Positions 45,092 to 57,047 of a stretch of 64,000 nt of DNA are shown here, piece after piece; position 1 is the first letter of the stretch, and the number at the start of each line of letters is the position of its first letter. The position numbers and the translations under genes were made by a program. The notes under the pieces were generated by a model, which did not search any database, had not been told where the DNA came from, and saw nothing but the letters and a program-made list of their open reading frames with translations. The DNA is from Pyrenochaeta sp. MPI-SDFR-AT-0127 (lineage: Eukaryota > Ascomycota > Dothideomycetes > Pleosporales > Cucurbitariaceae): assembly GCA_020747015.1 (NCBI GenBank), contig JAGTJM010000003.1:558001-622000 (forward strand), in the 5' to 3' direction.

Positions 45092-46272
45092 TCACATCTT
45101 ACTAGCCTCTCTAATGACCTCCTTGGTCAAGACTTCTCCTTGCTTCCTCACCTCGCTCAATCTGCCCATCTTCAACAACCTGCCAATCATATCTTCATCG
45201 CCATGATGGCTATTATGTTCAAAGTCTGGTTCCTCGCCATACGCCACACGTGCCGCATCCACCAATATGCGAGCCGTCATGCCAAAGACTCTAAACGTCG
45301 TGAGGTCGTCTAGCGCACTGGGCTCCGGGCGGGGATCGTCGCCGTCTGGCAGACTGGTGTGAGGTGTGGGCTCTGGGCCAGAGGGCAGAGACGAGTTTGA
45401 CGGGTTTCGCAAGAGCGAAGTGGGAGATGGTGCAGGGCGCGGGATGTAGAAGTTGTGCATTCGCCATCGCGATTCGTGCCAGTCTGTCCAACTGCCTCGG
45501 TACCATTTCTCGGGCTTGCCGTTCTTTTGCACGGGTGCCGGGCCGTCGCCTGTCCATTCCTTGCGCAGGAAGGAGTGGAACGGTGCTGTGAACACTGCGG
45601 CTACTTCTTTGGGGTCGAGGCGAGGTATCAATCTCTCCTCGACTGAAGGTTCATCTGCTTTCGAAGGAGAAGAGGACGAAGGACACAAATATGCAACACA
45701 TGGTCGTACGCCGAGTTCCGTCTTTGCCAGATTTGCCGGTAGTTCGCAGAGATGCTCTACTTTGAAGCCTCGTAGCTTCTCTTCATTCATAGGCAGGCCA
45801 ATCTCTTCGTATGCTTCTCTCCGCGATGTGTCCCATGGCGATTCCTCGAGGGTATCTGCTTTGCCTGTGCCTTGTCAGCCTCTTGTTCAGAATCCCATGG
45901 TCCTCCTGCTCGCGAACCCTTCCAAGGGAAACTAGCCAACGTACCTCCAGGAAGTGCCGCCTGCCCCGCATAGGATCTTAACTTTGCGCTCCGCATAGTA
46001 AGTACGACTTTGAGCTCGCCATGACGATCTGGAAAGAGCAGGATGAGGACAGCAGCGCGCCGTGTGAGAGGGCAATTATACCATTGCGTTGGAGGAGGCG
46101 TATAGGTACGAAGGCGGTTCAGAGCCTGCTGTTAGGGAAGTTAGCAATTGGTGTAAATGTGCACAGAGTGAAGAGGCTGTGAGAGGGCTTTTGTCGTCCA
46201 GTCGGCTTGTTGTATGCAAGAGGATATACAAGAAGGGCGCGAACCTACAATGGAAGATTGAGAAAGCGCCAT
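45092..46272 (-). CDS. PCD1: Peroxisomal Nudix CoA diphosphatase (Pcd1/NUDT7 type)
   Basis: A 326-aa Nudix hydrolase that likely cleaves CoA or its derivatives. Exons 46272-46249, 46128-45945 and 45864-45092. The ATG at 46272 gives MALSQSSI, which splices to LNRLRTYTPPPTQWYNCPL and RRAAVLILLFPDRHGELKVV, conserved in the family. The Nudix box spans the second intron and is intact: GGKADTLE, then seven residues, then REAYEEIGL. The C-terminus is EASKM, and SKM fits the PTS1 peroxisomal signal. The linker is Pro/Ser-rich (RPAPSPTSLL). The first acceptor is CAGCAG, so one Gln is optional. A frame extending to 46363 does not splice in phase. Confidence 0.9.
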
Positions 46273-47034
46273 GGTCGCAAAGGCTTTGCTTTGGGCGAGC
46301 CATGCTGTTGGCCTCATTAGTTGCGCGTGGGACGGGACTTGGAGTCGGAGGGGCTGATGTCATGGGCCGAGGCTATCGATATGCGAACTGGTGTGAACTT
46401 TGCGATAGATACTCCGGCTCCCTGCAAAGAAAGCTGCAATGGCAGTTGAATCGTGTGAGTTGTCTTGAAAGTTGGAGTCCTTGCAGTTCTTTGCACAATA
46501 TGTAAATTTCATATGGGCAATTCTTGTCATGGCCCATGGTAGGATTACTTCATGCACGTCAACATGACAAAGCGGGAGCATCTTAAGTGACTATCGTGTA
46601 ATTGGATCGCATCTCTATAAGACAGGAAACTCATGATCGTTATCATCGACATGCGTGGCAACGGAAAGAAAATCCCATCGCGCGAACATGGCTGGACAAC
46701 TCGGAGCGAACCCTCAGAGAAGTAGGAAAGAAACAGTAGATTGCAGAACAAGAGAAACAATCCGTCAACTAAACATCCGTCGCTCATCTCTATCATATGC
46801 AGACATTCTTTTGATGAAATCATTTCGCACATGAAAGACCAACGCCAAGATGCCGCGATGTAAGGACGACGACTCGTCCTACCTCGAACCACTTTTGTGC
46901 CGAATCAAACAGAGAGCGCCGCCCGGCCGTGCAGGCACGCTCGAATTAAAAACCACCGCCTCTAAACCAATTACGCCACCAAAACTCAGCGGGTAACGAG
47001 AGACGGTAGTTGGAACGCAGCGAGGAACAGCTTC
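46273..47034. other. Intergenic, eIF4A 3' end to PCD1 promoter
   Basis: Both genes are on the minus strand. A GC-rich hexamer pair near 46916-46935 (CGCCGCCCGGCCGTGCAGGC) is palindromic in part. No gene recognised. Confidence 0.45.
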
Positions 47035-48446
47035 TTAGATGAGGTCTGTCAAGCATGTTAGTGACTATTTCTGCGAGTGTAGGGTGGAAAATGTGCTTAC
47101 CAGCCACGTTCATGGGCATCTCTTCAATCTGTGTGCTGTAGAACTGCTCGATCTCACGCATCATGCGGACATCGTCGGCGGTGACGAAGTTGATGGCAAC
47201 ACCCTTACGTCCGAAACGTCCGCCACGACCAATGCGATGGATGTAGTTCTCACGGTTGGCGGGGAGATCGTAGTTGATGACAAGGGAGACCTGCTGGACA
47301 TCGATACCACGGGCGAGGAGGTCAGTGGCGATGAGGACACGGGAAGATCCAGATCGGAACTCCTTCATGATGACATCACGCTGAGCCTGGTCCATGTCAC
47401 CGTGCATGGCGGAGACGGTGAAGTCGCGGGCAGTGAGCTTATCGGTGAGCCAATCGACCTTCCTGCGGGTGTTGCAGAAGATGACAGCCTGGGTGATGGT
47501 GACGGTCTCGTACAAGTCGGAGAGGGTGTCGAGCTTCCAGTCCTCCTTCTCGACAGCAATGTAGAACTGCTTGATACCTTCGAGGGTGAGCTCGTCCTTC
47601 TTGACGAGAATGCGGACGGGGTCGCGCATGAACTTGGTGGTGACCTCAAGGACGTCCTGGGGCATGGTGGCGGACAGGAGGACGACCTGGGTGGACTGGG
47701 GCAGGAGCTGGAAGATGTCGTAGATCTGCTCGGTGAAACCGCGAGACAACATCTCGTCGGCCTCGTCGAGGACGAACATCTTCATGTGGTCCGTCTTGAG
47801 GACACGACGCTGGATCATGTCGTGGACACGGCCGGGGGTGCCAACGACGACCTGGGGGCCGTCCTGGAGGGCCTTCATGTCGTCACGGACGCTGGTGCCG
47901 CCAATGCAGGCGTGGCACTGGACGTCCATGAAGTCACCGATGGCAACGACGACCTTCTGGATCTGCTGGGCAAGCTCGCGGGTGGGGGCGAGGATCAGCG
48001 CCTGGCAGGCCTTGATGTTGGAGTCGATCTTCTGGAGGGTGGAGATGGAGAAGGTGGCCGTTTTACCGGTACCTGACTGGGCCTGCGCAATGACATCGTG
48101 GCCTGTGTCTACGTCAGTGCCTGGGGCTTGAGGGTGGAGTAGTGGGGGTGGGCAAACTCACCCTTGATGACGGGCATGATGGCGCGCTGCTGGATGGCCG
48201 AAGGGCGCTCGAAACCGTAGGCGTAGACTCCACGGAGGAGCTCGGCCTTTAGGTTCATCGCATCGAACGAGTCGGTCGTCTCATCGTAGTTGGACTCGAT
48301 CTGGCCTGCGTGTGGGTTAGCCCGGGAGTCGCAGAAAATGCTCAGGTGAGGCTGTCGCGGGCGCGGTCGCGGCCACCGTCGCGCTTCGCACGCAGAGCAG
48401 GCTGGCACTCACCCTCAGGCACATCCTCAAGACCCTTATCAGCCAT
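47035..48446 (-). CDS. TIF1: Translation initiation factor eIF4A (DEAD-box RNA helicase)
   Basis: A 396-aa helicase that unwinds mRNA 5' leaders in the eIF4F complex. Exons 48446-48413, 48305-48162, 48102-47101 and 47045-47035. The last exon is only 11 nt, giving the family C-terminus (MNVADLI). All motifs are present: Q motif (GFERPSAIQQRA), AQSGTGKT at about 67-74, PTRELA, GTPGR, DEAD, SAT, ARGIDVQQV and HRIGRGGRFGRKG. The first exon MADKGLEDVPEG fits filamentous-fungal eIF4A. The gene shares a 497-bp divergent promoter with the F-box/JmjC gene. Confidence 0.98.
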
Positions 48447-48943
48447 GATTGCGAGTTGTGCAGTGGCGACTACTGGCGATGCCTCGTAGTCGGAAAAAGC
48501 TCGAGGTGGGGTGGAACGCGGTGGATCCTCTGGATGCCGCCGCTGGGGTTGTGGTTTGTGGTGGGGAAAGCTAGATACCAGATCCTCTGCGCGAGAATCC
48601 AAGGATATCTAGGGGTAAAGGGTTGCAGTGTGTGTGTGGTTGTGGTGTTGGTGGGATGGGAGGAGCAGGACGGTGGGCGGGCGGCCGACTGTTATAAGCC
48701 AAAAAAATCTCTTAGGTTCGCTGTGCTAGCGCCAAAACCCGCTCGCTAAAAATTCCAGCCTGTGAAGTCAGAGGCAAAAAGCTCCCCACGGTTTCGCCTT
48801 TGCTCCCGACCGCATCTGCAGCCCTGGCCTCTGGCCTATGACTCCGCTGCCGTCCGTTGCGTCTGCCTGGTGCTTCTTGTTTGCAGCTGCAAGGTCCTGT
48901 GCGCTGAGCAATCACGACGCGTTGTTGTCAATCCGCCTTTGAC
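48447..48943. other. Divergent promoter between eIF4A and F-box/JmjC gene
   Basis: A 497-bp head-to-head spacer with a TG-rich stretch (about 48629-48655) on the eIF4A side. Nothing else seen. Confidence 0.5.
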
Positions 48944-50968
48944 ATGGCGCCCGGCATACTAGACAACCCCAGCTGTGCCTGTGCCGAATCACGACCCTCC
49001 AAAAAACCCAAAATCTCTGCGGCGGCGAACTTCCAGAACGACGACGAAGATGTGGCGGCTGCAGTTCCCTCGCATCCTCTGGCCGTCAAGCCCGCTGGCA
49101 ATGCCTACACGGCCTCTGAGAATATCAAGTCACGCTGTGGATCCTTTGCCAGTCTGCCCGATGAGCTTCTCAGCCACATCCTTGACTCATTCGATGCTGA
49201 CGTCCTGATCCGCTTGGGGAGCACATGTCGCGCCTTGTATGCTTTTACCAGGCTCGACGACTTGTGGAGAGCCTTGTTTGTCGGGTGAGTGCAGTGCGGT
49301 GGGTGAACATATGACTCGCCTGTCCTATTCCGTCCTTCCCAGTCATTGTCACTGTCACAGTCACGTTTGAAATGCAAACAAGTCCGTCATTTGTAAATCC
49401 TACCGAATCATGGACTCCTGGCCGGCCCCTTCAACTGAGAAGGTCGTCTGAGCACTGCAAGTGCCTCAGTGTTGCTTAATGCGCTATGCGCATGGGTTCA
49501 ACCCTGAGGGTATGCAATAAGCTCCGCCATTGTCTTTTGCCCATGTCTTGTCTGTACTTGCTCCCTTCAATGTTTCATGTTTTTCGACAAACTCTATCAA
49601 TCGACATTATTGTATTTTCCAAGTCATTCGATCATTCGCATCAAGGGCTAACAGAATGAACTGCGTTTCTTTTGTACACTCTCTTATTTTCTGTCTGGCC
49701 ATCGGTCAAATTCCAAGAATGGGTTGCTTCCATCACCAATAATTCGCTTGTTCGTCCATACCAACATTGGTCGCTGACTAGCAAGCAGTTCCTCACCGGA
49801 AGACTTTGAATGGCGCGGAACCTGGCGAGCAACCTATCTCAAGACGCCAAGCGAAAACATCACTTCAATATCTTGCGCCAACCTCTTCTCAGATGTCCTG
49901 TACCGGCCGTTTCAATGCGCTCATACTCCACTAGACTCCTTCGCTCGCAATATTCCCAAGCAAAATGAGATTGCTCGTTTGCCAGACCTAACGGACCAGG
50001 AGTACGCAGACAAGTGGACTGATAAACCCTTTATCCTCACTTCTCCTGTGGGACAATGGCCTGTTTATGGGTCATGGACGCCCCAGTACCTCCTGGAGAA
50101 ATTCCCTGACACAAAATTTAGGGCAGAGGCAGTAGACTGGCCCATGGCAAAATACATATCATATATGTACAACAACGCCGATGAATCGCCTCTATATGTC
50201 TTTGACCGTGCATTCGCTGACAAGACTGGCATTGACGTCACTGCGCAGCCGCATTCGAAAGAAGCAGCATACTGGAGTCCGACATGTTTCGGAGAAGATC
50301 TCTTCAGCGTACTAGGCGAGCACCGCCCAGATTGTCGATGGATGATCATGGGCCCAAAGGGGAGTGGGAGTACCTTTCATAAAGACCCAAACGCTACCAG
50401 TGCATGGAACGCAGTGCTCACAGGGAGCAAGTACTGGCTCATGTTCCCGGCTGGACCTGGCATCGAACCTCCTCCGGGCGTGATTGTTAGCGACGATCAA
50501 TCCGAGATTACATCTCCACTGAGCATCGCAGAATACATGCTCACCTTCCACGAACTTGCGCGCCAAACACCAGGCTGTAGAGAAGGCATCTGCTACGCCG
50601 GTGAAGTCCTCCACGTTCCCTCGGGGTGGTTCCACCTCGTCCTCAACCTCGAAGACAGTCTCGCACTTACGCAGAACTTTGTACCAAGGAAGAACCTGCC
50701 TGATGTGCTGAGCTTTTTACGGGATCAAAGAGCAGAAGTGAGCGGCTTCAAAGAGGATGTGTGTGACCAAGCATACGAGCTATTCGTTGAGAGAATGAAG
50801 CAACAATATCCTGAGATGCTCGAGGAAGGCCTTGTAGAGTTGGAGAAGAAAGGGAAAAAGGGACGGGGCAAGTGGGAAGAATTGACGAAAGGTGGAGAAG
50901 AAGAGAATGAATCTGGAGGGTTCAGTTTTGGCTTCGGCGATGACGATGACGACGCTGATATTCCTTGA
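48944..50968 (+). CDS. F-box / JmjC-domain protein (Fe(II)/2-oxoglutarate oxygenase)
   Basis: A 506-aa protein with an F-box at about 67-112 (FASLPDELLSHILDSFDADV, then LIRLGSTCRALYA) and a JmjC fold. The iron-binding triad is visible: His311 and Asp313 in STFHKDPN and His396 in PSGWFHLVLN. JMJD6-like context includes MIMGPKGSGSTFHKDP and the GEVLHVPSGWFH strand. The C-terminus is Lys/Glu-rich then acidic. It may hydroxylate a protein target, with the F-box linking to SCF ubiquitin ligase. Exons 48944-49284 and 49789-50968 leave an unusually long 504-bp intron. Two acceptors three bases apart (CAAG and CAG) both keep the frame. Confidence 0.87.
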
Positions 50969-52007
50969 GCTTTGCCGAAGCCTACCAGCTTGTATTGTAT
51001 CAATGATGTCAAACGCATGGTCAACGTATGCTCATGTTGATATCTGAGTTTCTCCCTTGGTGCAATTGACACCTTGTCTTATAAATGCATGAGGTTGAAT
51101 GTGTCCAGAAACAGATCGCTGCTTCTGTGAATTTCGTGTGTCCCTTTTGTGATGCATTCTTGCAAAACTCTCTACTCCTCTTGAAGAATGACGCCCCATC
51201 CGTCTAATCCACACCATGTTTTACTACTGCACTTCCCAAGAACCAAAATATGTGCAGTAAGACAAGCGAGAACTATCTTTTGTGGCCATGGCACATGTCC
51301 AAGGAAGTATTAGATATCTTCTTGAAACCGGGGGTGTCTTCATCGAGTTCGAGTCAAGAATGGTGATATGAGCTCCTCTGAGTTAACTTCGATTCAGCTC
51401 CACGACTTTTCACCTCACTGTGCAATGGTATCCCTCTCCCTCCTCACAGGTTTTGGAAAGCTGTTCTTGTAACCAGATGCTGGCGCAGATACTCTTCTCC
51501 CGCTAATTTTAGATCTGCTTTCTTAATAGCTTTATGTCCGCTTGGAGATATCCGATCTAAATGCTACAACAAGTAGCAAATTGTGCTACCCTGGGCAGAT
51601 CTTCATTAGAAAGCATAGAATCCGAGTAGTCGGGGGTTTTTTTTGAAATGCCGTGTGGAAGTGAGTACAAGGCAAGGTAATACCAGAGCTGATTGGAGAA
51701 AGTTTTATGGGACGAGTGCTCCTTACAATTGACAACATAGCTGATTCTAAAGCTCGAACGAAATTAGGATGGTTATTTTCAAATCTGTACCAAGAGCTTT
51801 ATTGCGTGACACATCACAAGAAAACAAAGTGCAGTGAGAGAGTAATCGTAATCATCGCCATTGACAGAGGCAAAGGCTAGCTGAATTCAAAGTCTAGAGC
51901 GCGTCTAAGCTTTTAATATTTTCCTTTTGGCGGGTATCATGAGATCATATCTTCGTAAATCATTATGCTTTTATCGTGGTATTAACCATTCTCATCGTGA
52001 CAAATCC
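50969..52007. other. Intergenic between convergent 3' ends, 1 kb
   Basis: AT-rich, with a T run at about 51636-51645. No gene recognised. Confidence 0.5.
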
Positions 52008-53169
52008 TCATTTCGCGTGGTTGATGATTTCTGCATACATATCCTTAGGAATCTTGCCTGCGAAGCTCATAGCAACGCCGACAATCTTCTGGGCATTCAG
52101 AGAGGGAAGATTACGGAGTACTGTATTTGGACTAGAGCAGCGTTAGAAGAATAGAAACGAAGCAAACAATAGACTAACCTTGGGCTGTTCAAGATGTCTG
52201 TTCGAATCAAAACAAGCTGTGCCACTATGCAGAGAATATTCAGATGAGGCCCATAAGCAAATAGGAAGTCCCAGAGCTGAAGCACCTCTGGCAGAGGTGG
52301 TGTACAGGCACACATAGTGAGCACTGATGCGAAGGCGTAGATCTTGGCTTCCATGTGGTGGGCCATAAGGTGTCCGAACAACTTCGGGTCAACAACTTCC
52401 AACACTCTATCGACCAGTGCCAGACCCTTGTGTACGCCGTCCATTGATCCTCGGACGTAACCCGGGCACTCCTGAGTGATGAGCTTCTCGAAACCGGTAA
52501 AAGCCTCAACCTCGCTTCGGGAAGCATACAGGAATGGTCCGCATAGTACGTTCATACCCTGTACATAGCCAATCTGCTCGGCATCATTTGTAGTGGATGC
52601 TTCAGTCCGAGCGCCTCCAGTGAGGGAGTGGCGGGACATCATTGAGGTATCTGGACTGCCGCCAAACTCCGATAGTGTAGGTGGGGACTGCCAGCCATTG
52701 ACTCGCGCCTCGTGCGCATCGTTGAGTCTCCACGCGACAGCGTTCAGCACACGGGTGATGCTATTCTGGGTCACGCGCCGACGAAAGAGAGGATCGCCTT
52801 GAAACGTACGGAAAGTATCGTTCTGGATCTTCGCGTGCGCTGGAGACGCGCCTTGTCGAACAAGGTCGAGATACACGTCCGTGCGAAGCGGGGGCGCATT
52901 GAGCAAGATGAGCCATATATATATGCGCAGCTCGGACTGTAATGAAGATCTATTAGTTATCTGTTCATCTAGAGAAAGATTGCTCTAAAAGTCATTGCAT
53001 TGCCGGCCAGATGCGCCGTGTATGGGCAAAGACTTCGAGGCGCACTCACCATGCCCTCACTATTAGCAGGAATGCCTTTGGTGAGAATGGTATACCGCAA
53101 TTCTTGGAGGCCCTCTTCAGGATTAACTGCAGAGGCGCCTTTGAGTAGCAACAGATCCAGGTTCGTCAT
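52008..53169 (-). CDS. BUB2: Mitotic checkpoint TBC-domain GAP subunit Bub2 (Cdc16)
   Basis: A 333-aa TBC protein. With Bfa1 it forms the GAP that holds the Tem1 GTPase off, blocking mitotic exit and septation. Exons 53169-53050, 52936-52179 and 52131-52008. The product starts MTNLDLLLLKGASAVN, joins EGM-SELRIYIWLILLNAPPL, and keeps the TBC finger motifs: IQNDTFRTF (Arg finger, IxxDxxR) and YVQGMN (Gln finger). The last 47-bp intron joins NSPS-PNTVLRNLPSLNAQK. Only Bub2-type TBC proteins match the whole length. Confidence 0.93.
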
Positions 53170-55105
53170 CTTGTGTTGTTGTTTGGTACAAAGTGGGGAT
53201 GTGGATGCTTCCGACGTTGTGGTTTCGAGTTCCCGCGGCTTCAAATGGATTGAAATAGCTTGGCAGCTGAACCGTCGTTTAAGTTGCTACTTTCTTCTAC
53301 ACATCTTAAATCGATTTGAGTTCACCAGATTCGAGCTTTCGATATGTAATTAGGTTGTATTTGGCTTGTTTACACACATTTGGTCTGTCGCTATACGATT
53401 TTGCACTTTACATCAACGATCCCAGTAACCTTCGATCCCCAACTCCGGTCATGATCACTCATCATAGAGGTTACTGTGATAGATCGAAAAGTCACTCATC
53501 CTGGTTGAATTCTGGTTGTCTTTTACCATATATATCGAAGTCGACTCGACACCACTGCCTCACTATGGACACACTTTTTGCCTTCTCGATGTGCTCAGCA
53601 ACATATCACTGTTCCAAGCTCAACATAACAGAGTGAATATATGGAAGTCGTGAACAATAATACACAAAATTAGCATGCAGAGCTTGGTCAATCACTAAGA
53701 GCGTATTTAAAAGGTTAGAAAGTTGAGCGTCTCTAAAGAGGCTACCGAGGAGATATTACTTTCACAGGTTCGTCTGTATGTCTCTACCTTGAAACGATGA
53801 AGCAGAATAACATGTTTCAGGTCGTCCTGATATACTTGTAAGGATTTTGGAAAGAGAATTGCGTCATCACCGTAAAAGATATATTCCGAAAGCCGAAGGG
53901 GAACCGGCTCTGGTTGCTCAGCATGTGGCCCACCGACACAAAGGAAGCTGCATTGCCGATGCTATTCCCACTTGAACCCCTCATGAACGGTAGATTGGCA
54001 TCGTAAAACTCTTCTTACACACACTACGCCATTCTAACCACACCTTTGACTTGCAGTCAGTACCTCGCCAAGATCTCCAGCTGAAATGCTCGCCGTCTGT
54101 ACATCCTCTCAAAGACCACCAGAACCGTATCCTGATCAACCTTAGGCCTAGACAAAATCTAGATTCGCCAAAATTACCAAAAATGCCCTTAGCTTGTGTT
54201 CTTGGTTCATGACGTCCTAGCCATACGTTGGAAACAAAGAAATCTCGACATCTCGGCACAGCTCATCACAACACCTTCGTCTCGCACGTCCAACCAAACT
54301 TCAAGGCGCTCGCTCCAGCCATACTAAGTCTCCTCGTACCCAGACTTGAACTGCTCGTGATTCGGGACGCCGCTTAGCCTGGCTGAGTAAATTGATGCGG
54401 TACCACTGGAAATCATGTATTCGCTACACATAATGGTTCTCGCGAGAGAGCCGTAAGCGAGCATGGAAATGTGGGTGGATCTCGCCAACAATGGCAGTTG
54501 AGTATGGGATTTGAGATGGGAGTGAAACTTATGGGACTGATTTTTGTTGAACTTGGGCGAGTACATGGAAGACTAAAGTCTGGCAGTGCTACCAAACTTT
54601 CTAGTCGGTACTGTAGATGTTCTGATTGGCGAGGAATGTATTGAAAATGATCGCTGCTTTACGCAATGTGCCCGTAACTTAGGATAGTGTCACACTGATG
54701 CGCGAAAATCGAACCTTTGCATGTATGCTATGGCGCTCGGCAGTGTCTACTCTCTGTAATTCGCAAGCGAACACTCTTGCTGAAGGTGGCCTTCCAGAAC
54801 AGAGTCGATTCCCAGATTAGAGTTGATGCGTACGACTAGTTCTCCGCGGCACTCGGCTTCCCTGGAGCATGTTGAGAGACTTCGAGAACACGCTGATACC
54901 TCGTGGTCAAGGAATATACATCAAGATAATTCACAAAGGAATAATTCATTGTAAGCAACAAGTATGCGATAATGAAGTCTAATTAGAGAATGTATCGTGT
55001 CGTCGTAATATGAACCAGTTTCAAATGCCGTAAGAAATTAATATATACAAGTAGAACCCACATGTCCCAATATTTACCGCTATAACTTTTTAAGTTCACA
55101 GATGA
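53170..55105. other. Gene-poor stretch, 1.9 kb
   Basis: Short frames on both strands (53316-53636, 54324-54566 and others) have no domains. The right end is the 3' UTR of the multicopper oxidase. No repeats recognised. Confidence 0.45.
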
Positions 55106-57047
55106 CTACTTCTTCTTGGTTGTTGTCTTCTTGTTATCATCGTTATTCTTCTTGGTGCTTGTCGCCTGCGGGGCGGGCGTAACGACCGCTGCAGCAGGAG
55201 CCTTGGCTGCTGAAGATGACGGAGCTACTGCATCGGCCGCAGAAGCTGGTCGTGTGCTGGTGGCAAGGGTTGTGGCCTTTGGTGGGCCGTTTGCATAGTA
55301 AGATTCAAGGGCTGCTTCAATCTTTTCGGGGTCTTTGTAGGCCTCTAAGGCTTCCATGTCGGCGCACATCTTTAGGATATTCGAATCTTTCTCAGAGTCG
55401 ACGGTGATGTCCTTGGATCGGTACCTCGCCTCCATGGGGTCGATGAACTTGGTAGTTTCAGGATATCCCCAGTCTTCGAGACTAGTTACATTGAAAGCAG
55501 CCATCATGTCATGATCTTCGTGGATGAGGTTGTGGCAGTGGAACATGTAGACGCCATCGTAGGGGGCATATCGAGCAATGACTGTAACAACTTCGTTCTC
55601 ACCAAGCAGGACAACATCCTTCAGGGCTTCTTTCTCGTATGGAAGGACACCGCGCTTACCCTTGGTACGAGACAAAATCTGGAAGTCGACAAGATGGATA
55701 TGGACTGGATGACTCCATCCACCACTGGAGTTTTCAAGCTCCCAGATTTCGATAGCGCCGCGCGGGGGTTTGGCAAGAATGCGATTGTTGACGTCGGCGA
55801 AGGTAACACCATTGACAGTCCATTGACCACCAGTCCTGCCAAACTTGAAAGACCTGTCGATTCCATTCTTCTTTGGGGGAAAGGGAACCGTGCGTAGAGT
55901 TGCTGGGAGATTGCCGTTACCATCTGTGCTTGTCACCTTTGTGCCAACCACGAATCGCATGACTTTGTCTGTGCTATTGTAGTCCTCATCGTGCTGAACG
56001 TCGCGACCATTCTTGAGAGTAACGTTCTTGCCGGCATATGCACTGAAGTCAATGATAACCTCCCAGCGCTCAGCCATTGAGATCTCGAGGTTATCACTCT
56101 GAACAGGCTTCGTCAAGAGACCGGTATCAGCACCAATGACTTGAAAGTTGATCTTCTTGTTCTTTTCATCCTCAAAAGTGAGTTTGAATGCACGGCTGAT
56201 GGAGGCGTCGAGGAATCGGAGCCTGTACTTCCGAGGCTCGACTTTGTGAAACGGCCATGGCTGACCATTAACGTGAATGACATCACCCCAGAGCGATACG
56301 AGCTCGTCCTTGGGGTCAAAGAGCGTTCCATCTTTGTTGTACTGCTTTGCAGTCAAGGCAAGTGGAAGATCGTAATCACCGGATGGCAGACCAAGAGCGT
56401 CCTCAGCAGGATCGTGCAGAATATAGAACCCCGCTTGACCAAAGTAAGCATTCTCTGCCGTATGATGAATGGCATGGTCATGGTACCACAGTGTTCGCGC
56501 ACTCTGGTGGTTGGGGTAATCTGGAAACTGTTAGCATCAGGTGATCAGGTATAGGTATCGGATGATTGCTTACAGTAGTCCTTGTATTGGCCAGGCTTGG
56601 TAGTATCCTCAGCCCAACCATCAAAGGGTGCCCTACTATAAGAGCCGTGAAGATGAACGGAGAGATCCTTATCACCGTGATTCTTGAAGCGTACGATAGC
56701 CTCTCGACCTTTTGTCATTCGAAATGTAGGTCCTGGCGAGATGCCATCGTATCCCACAAGTCTGGCTGGCTTTAGGCCCGGGTAGACCTGTTGCTCAAAT
56801 GGCTTGACATCTACCTCATAAAAGTCGATCTCATTACCAGTCTTTTCATTCTTATAGGTACTACGATAATTAGCAGTGGTTTGGTAAACCTAATGAGCTA
56901 AACATACTATGACTTGCGCTTAGGCGGAGGGATAGGAAGTGGATTTTGGAAGATCTGCTTGTATTCGGGGCTGAGCCATTTGTCGTCACCAGCCAATGCT
57001 TGTGATGCCAGTATGGCAGAAACTCCAAGCGAAATAATGTTCCTCAT
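55106..57047 (-). CDS. Secreted multicopper oxidase (laccase/bilirubin-oxidase-like)
   Basis: A 613-aa extracellular oxidase that passes electrons from phenolic or tetrapyrrole-type substrates to oxygen. Exons 57047-56908, 56860-56574 and 56520-55106. Signal peptide MRNIISLGVSAILASQALA. All four copper motifs are intact: HLHG at 116-119, WYHDH at 154-158, HPVHIH at about 413-418 and HCHNLIHED from about 470. The His-Cys-His stretch supplies the type 1 copper, and HED/HDMM contains the axial Met candidate. The arrangement is nearer to the CotA/bilirubin oxidase branch than to basidiomycete laccases. The C-terminus is Ala/Pro-rich, then Lys/Thr/Asn-rich (STKKNNDDNKKTTTKKK). Confidence 0.92.

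Noticed and set aside
47039..48076. 345-codon plus-strand frame antisense to eIF4A
   Set aside because: It is a mirror of the strongly codon-biased eIF4A exon 3: rich in Val/Asp/Gly/Leu with no domain. The sense strand is unmistakable eIF4A.
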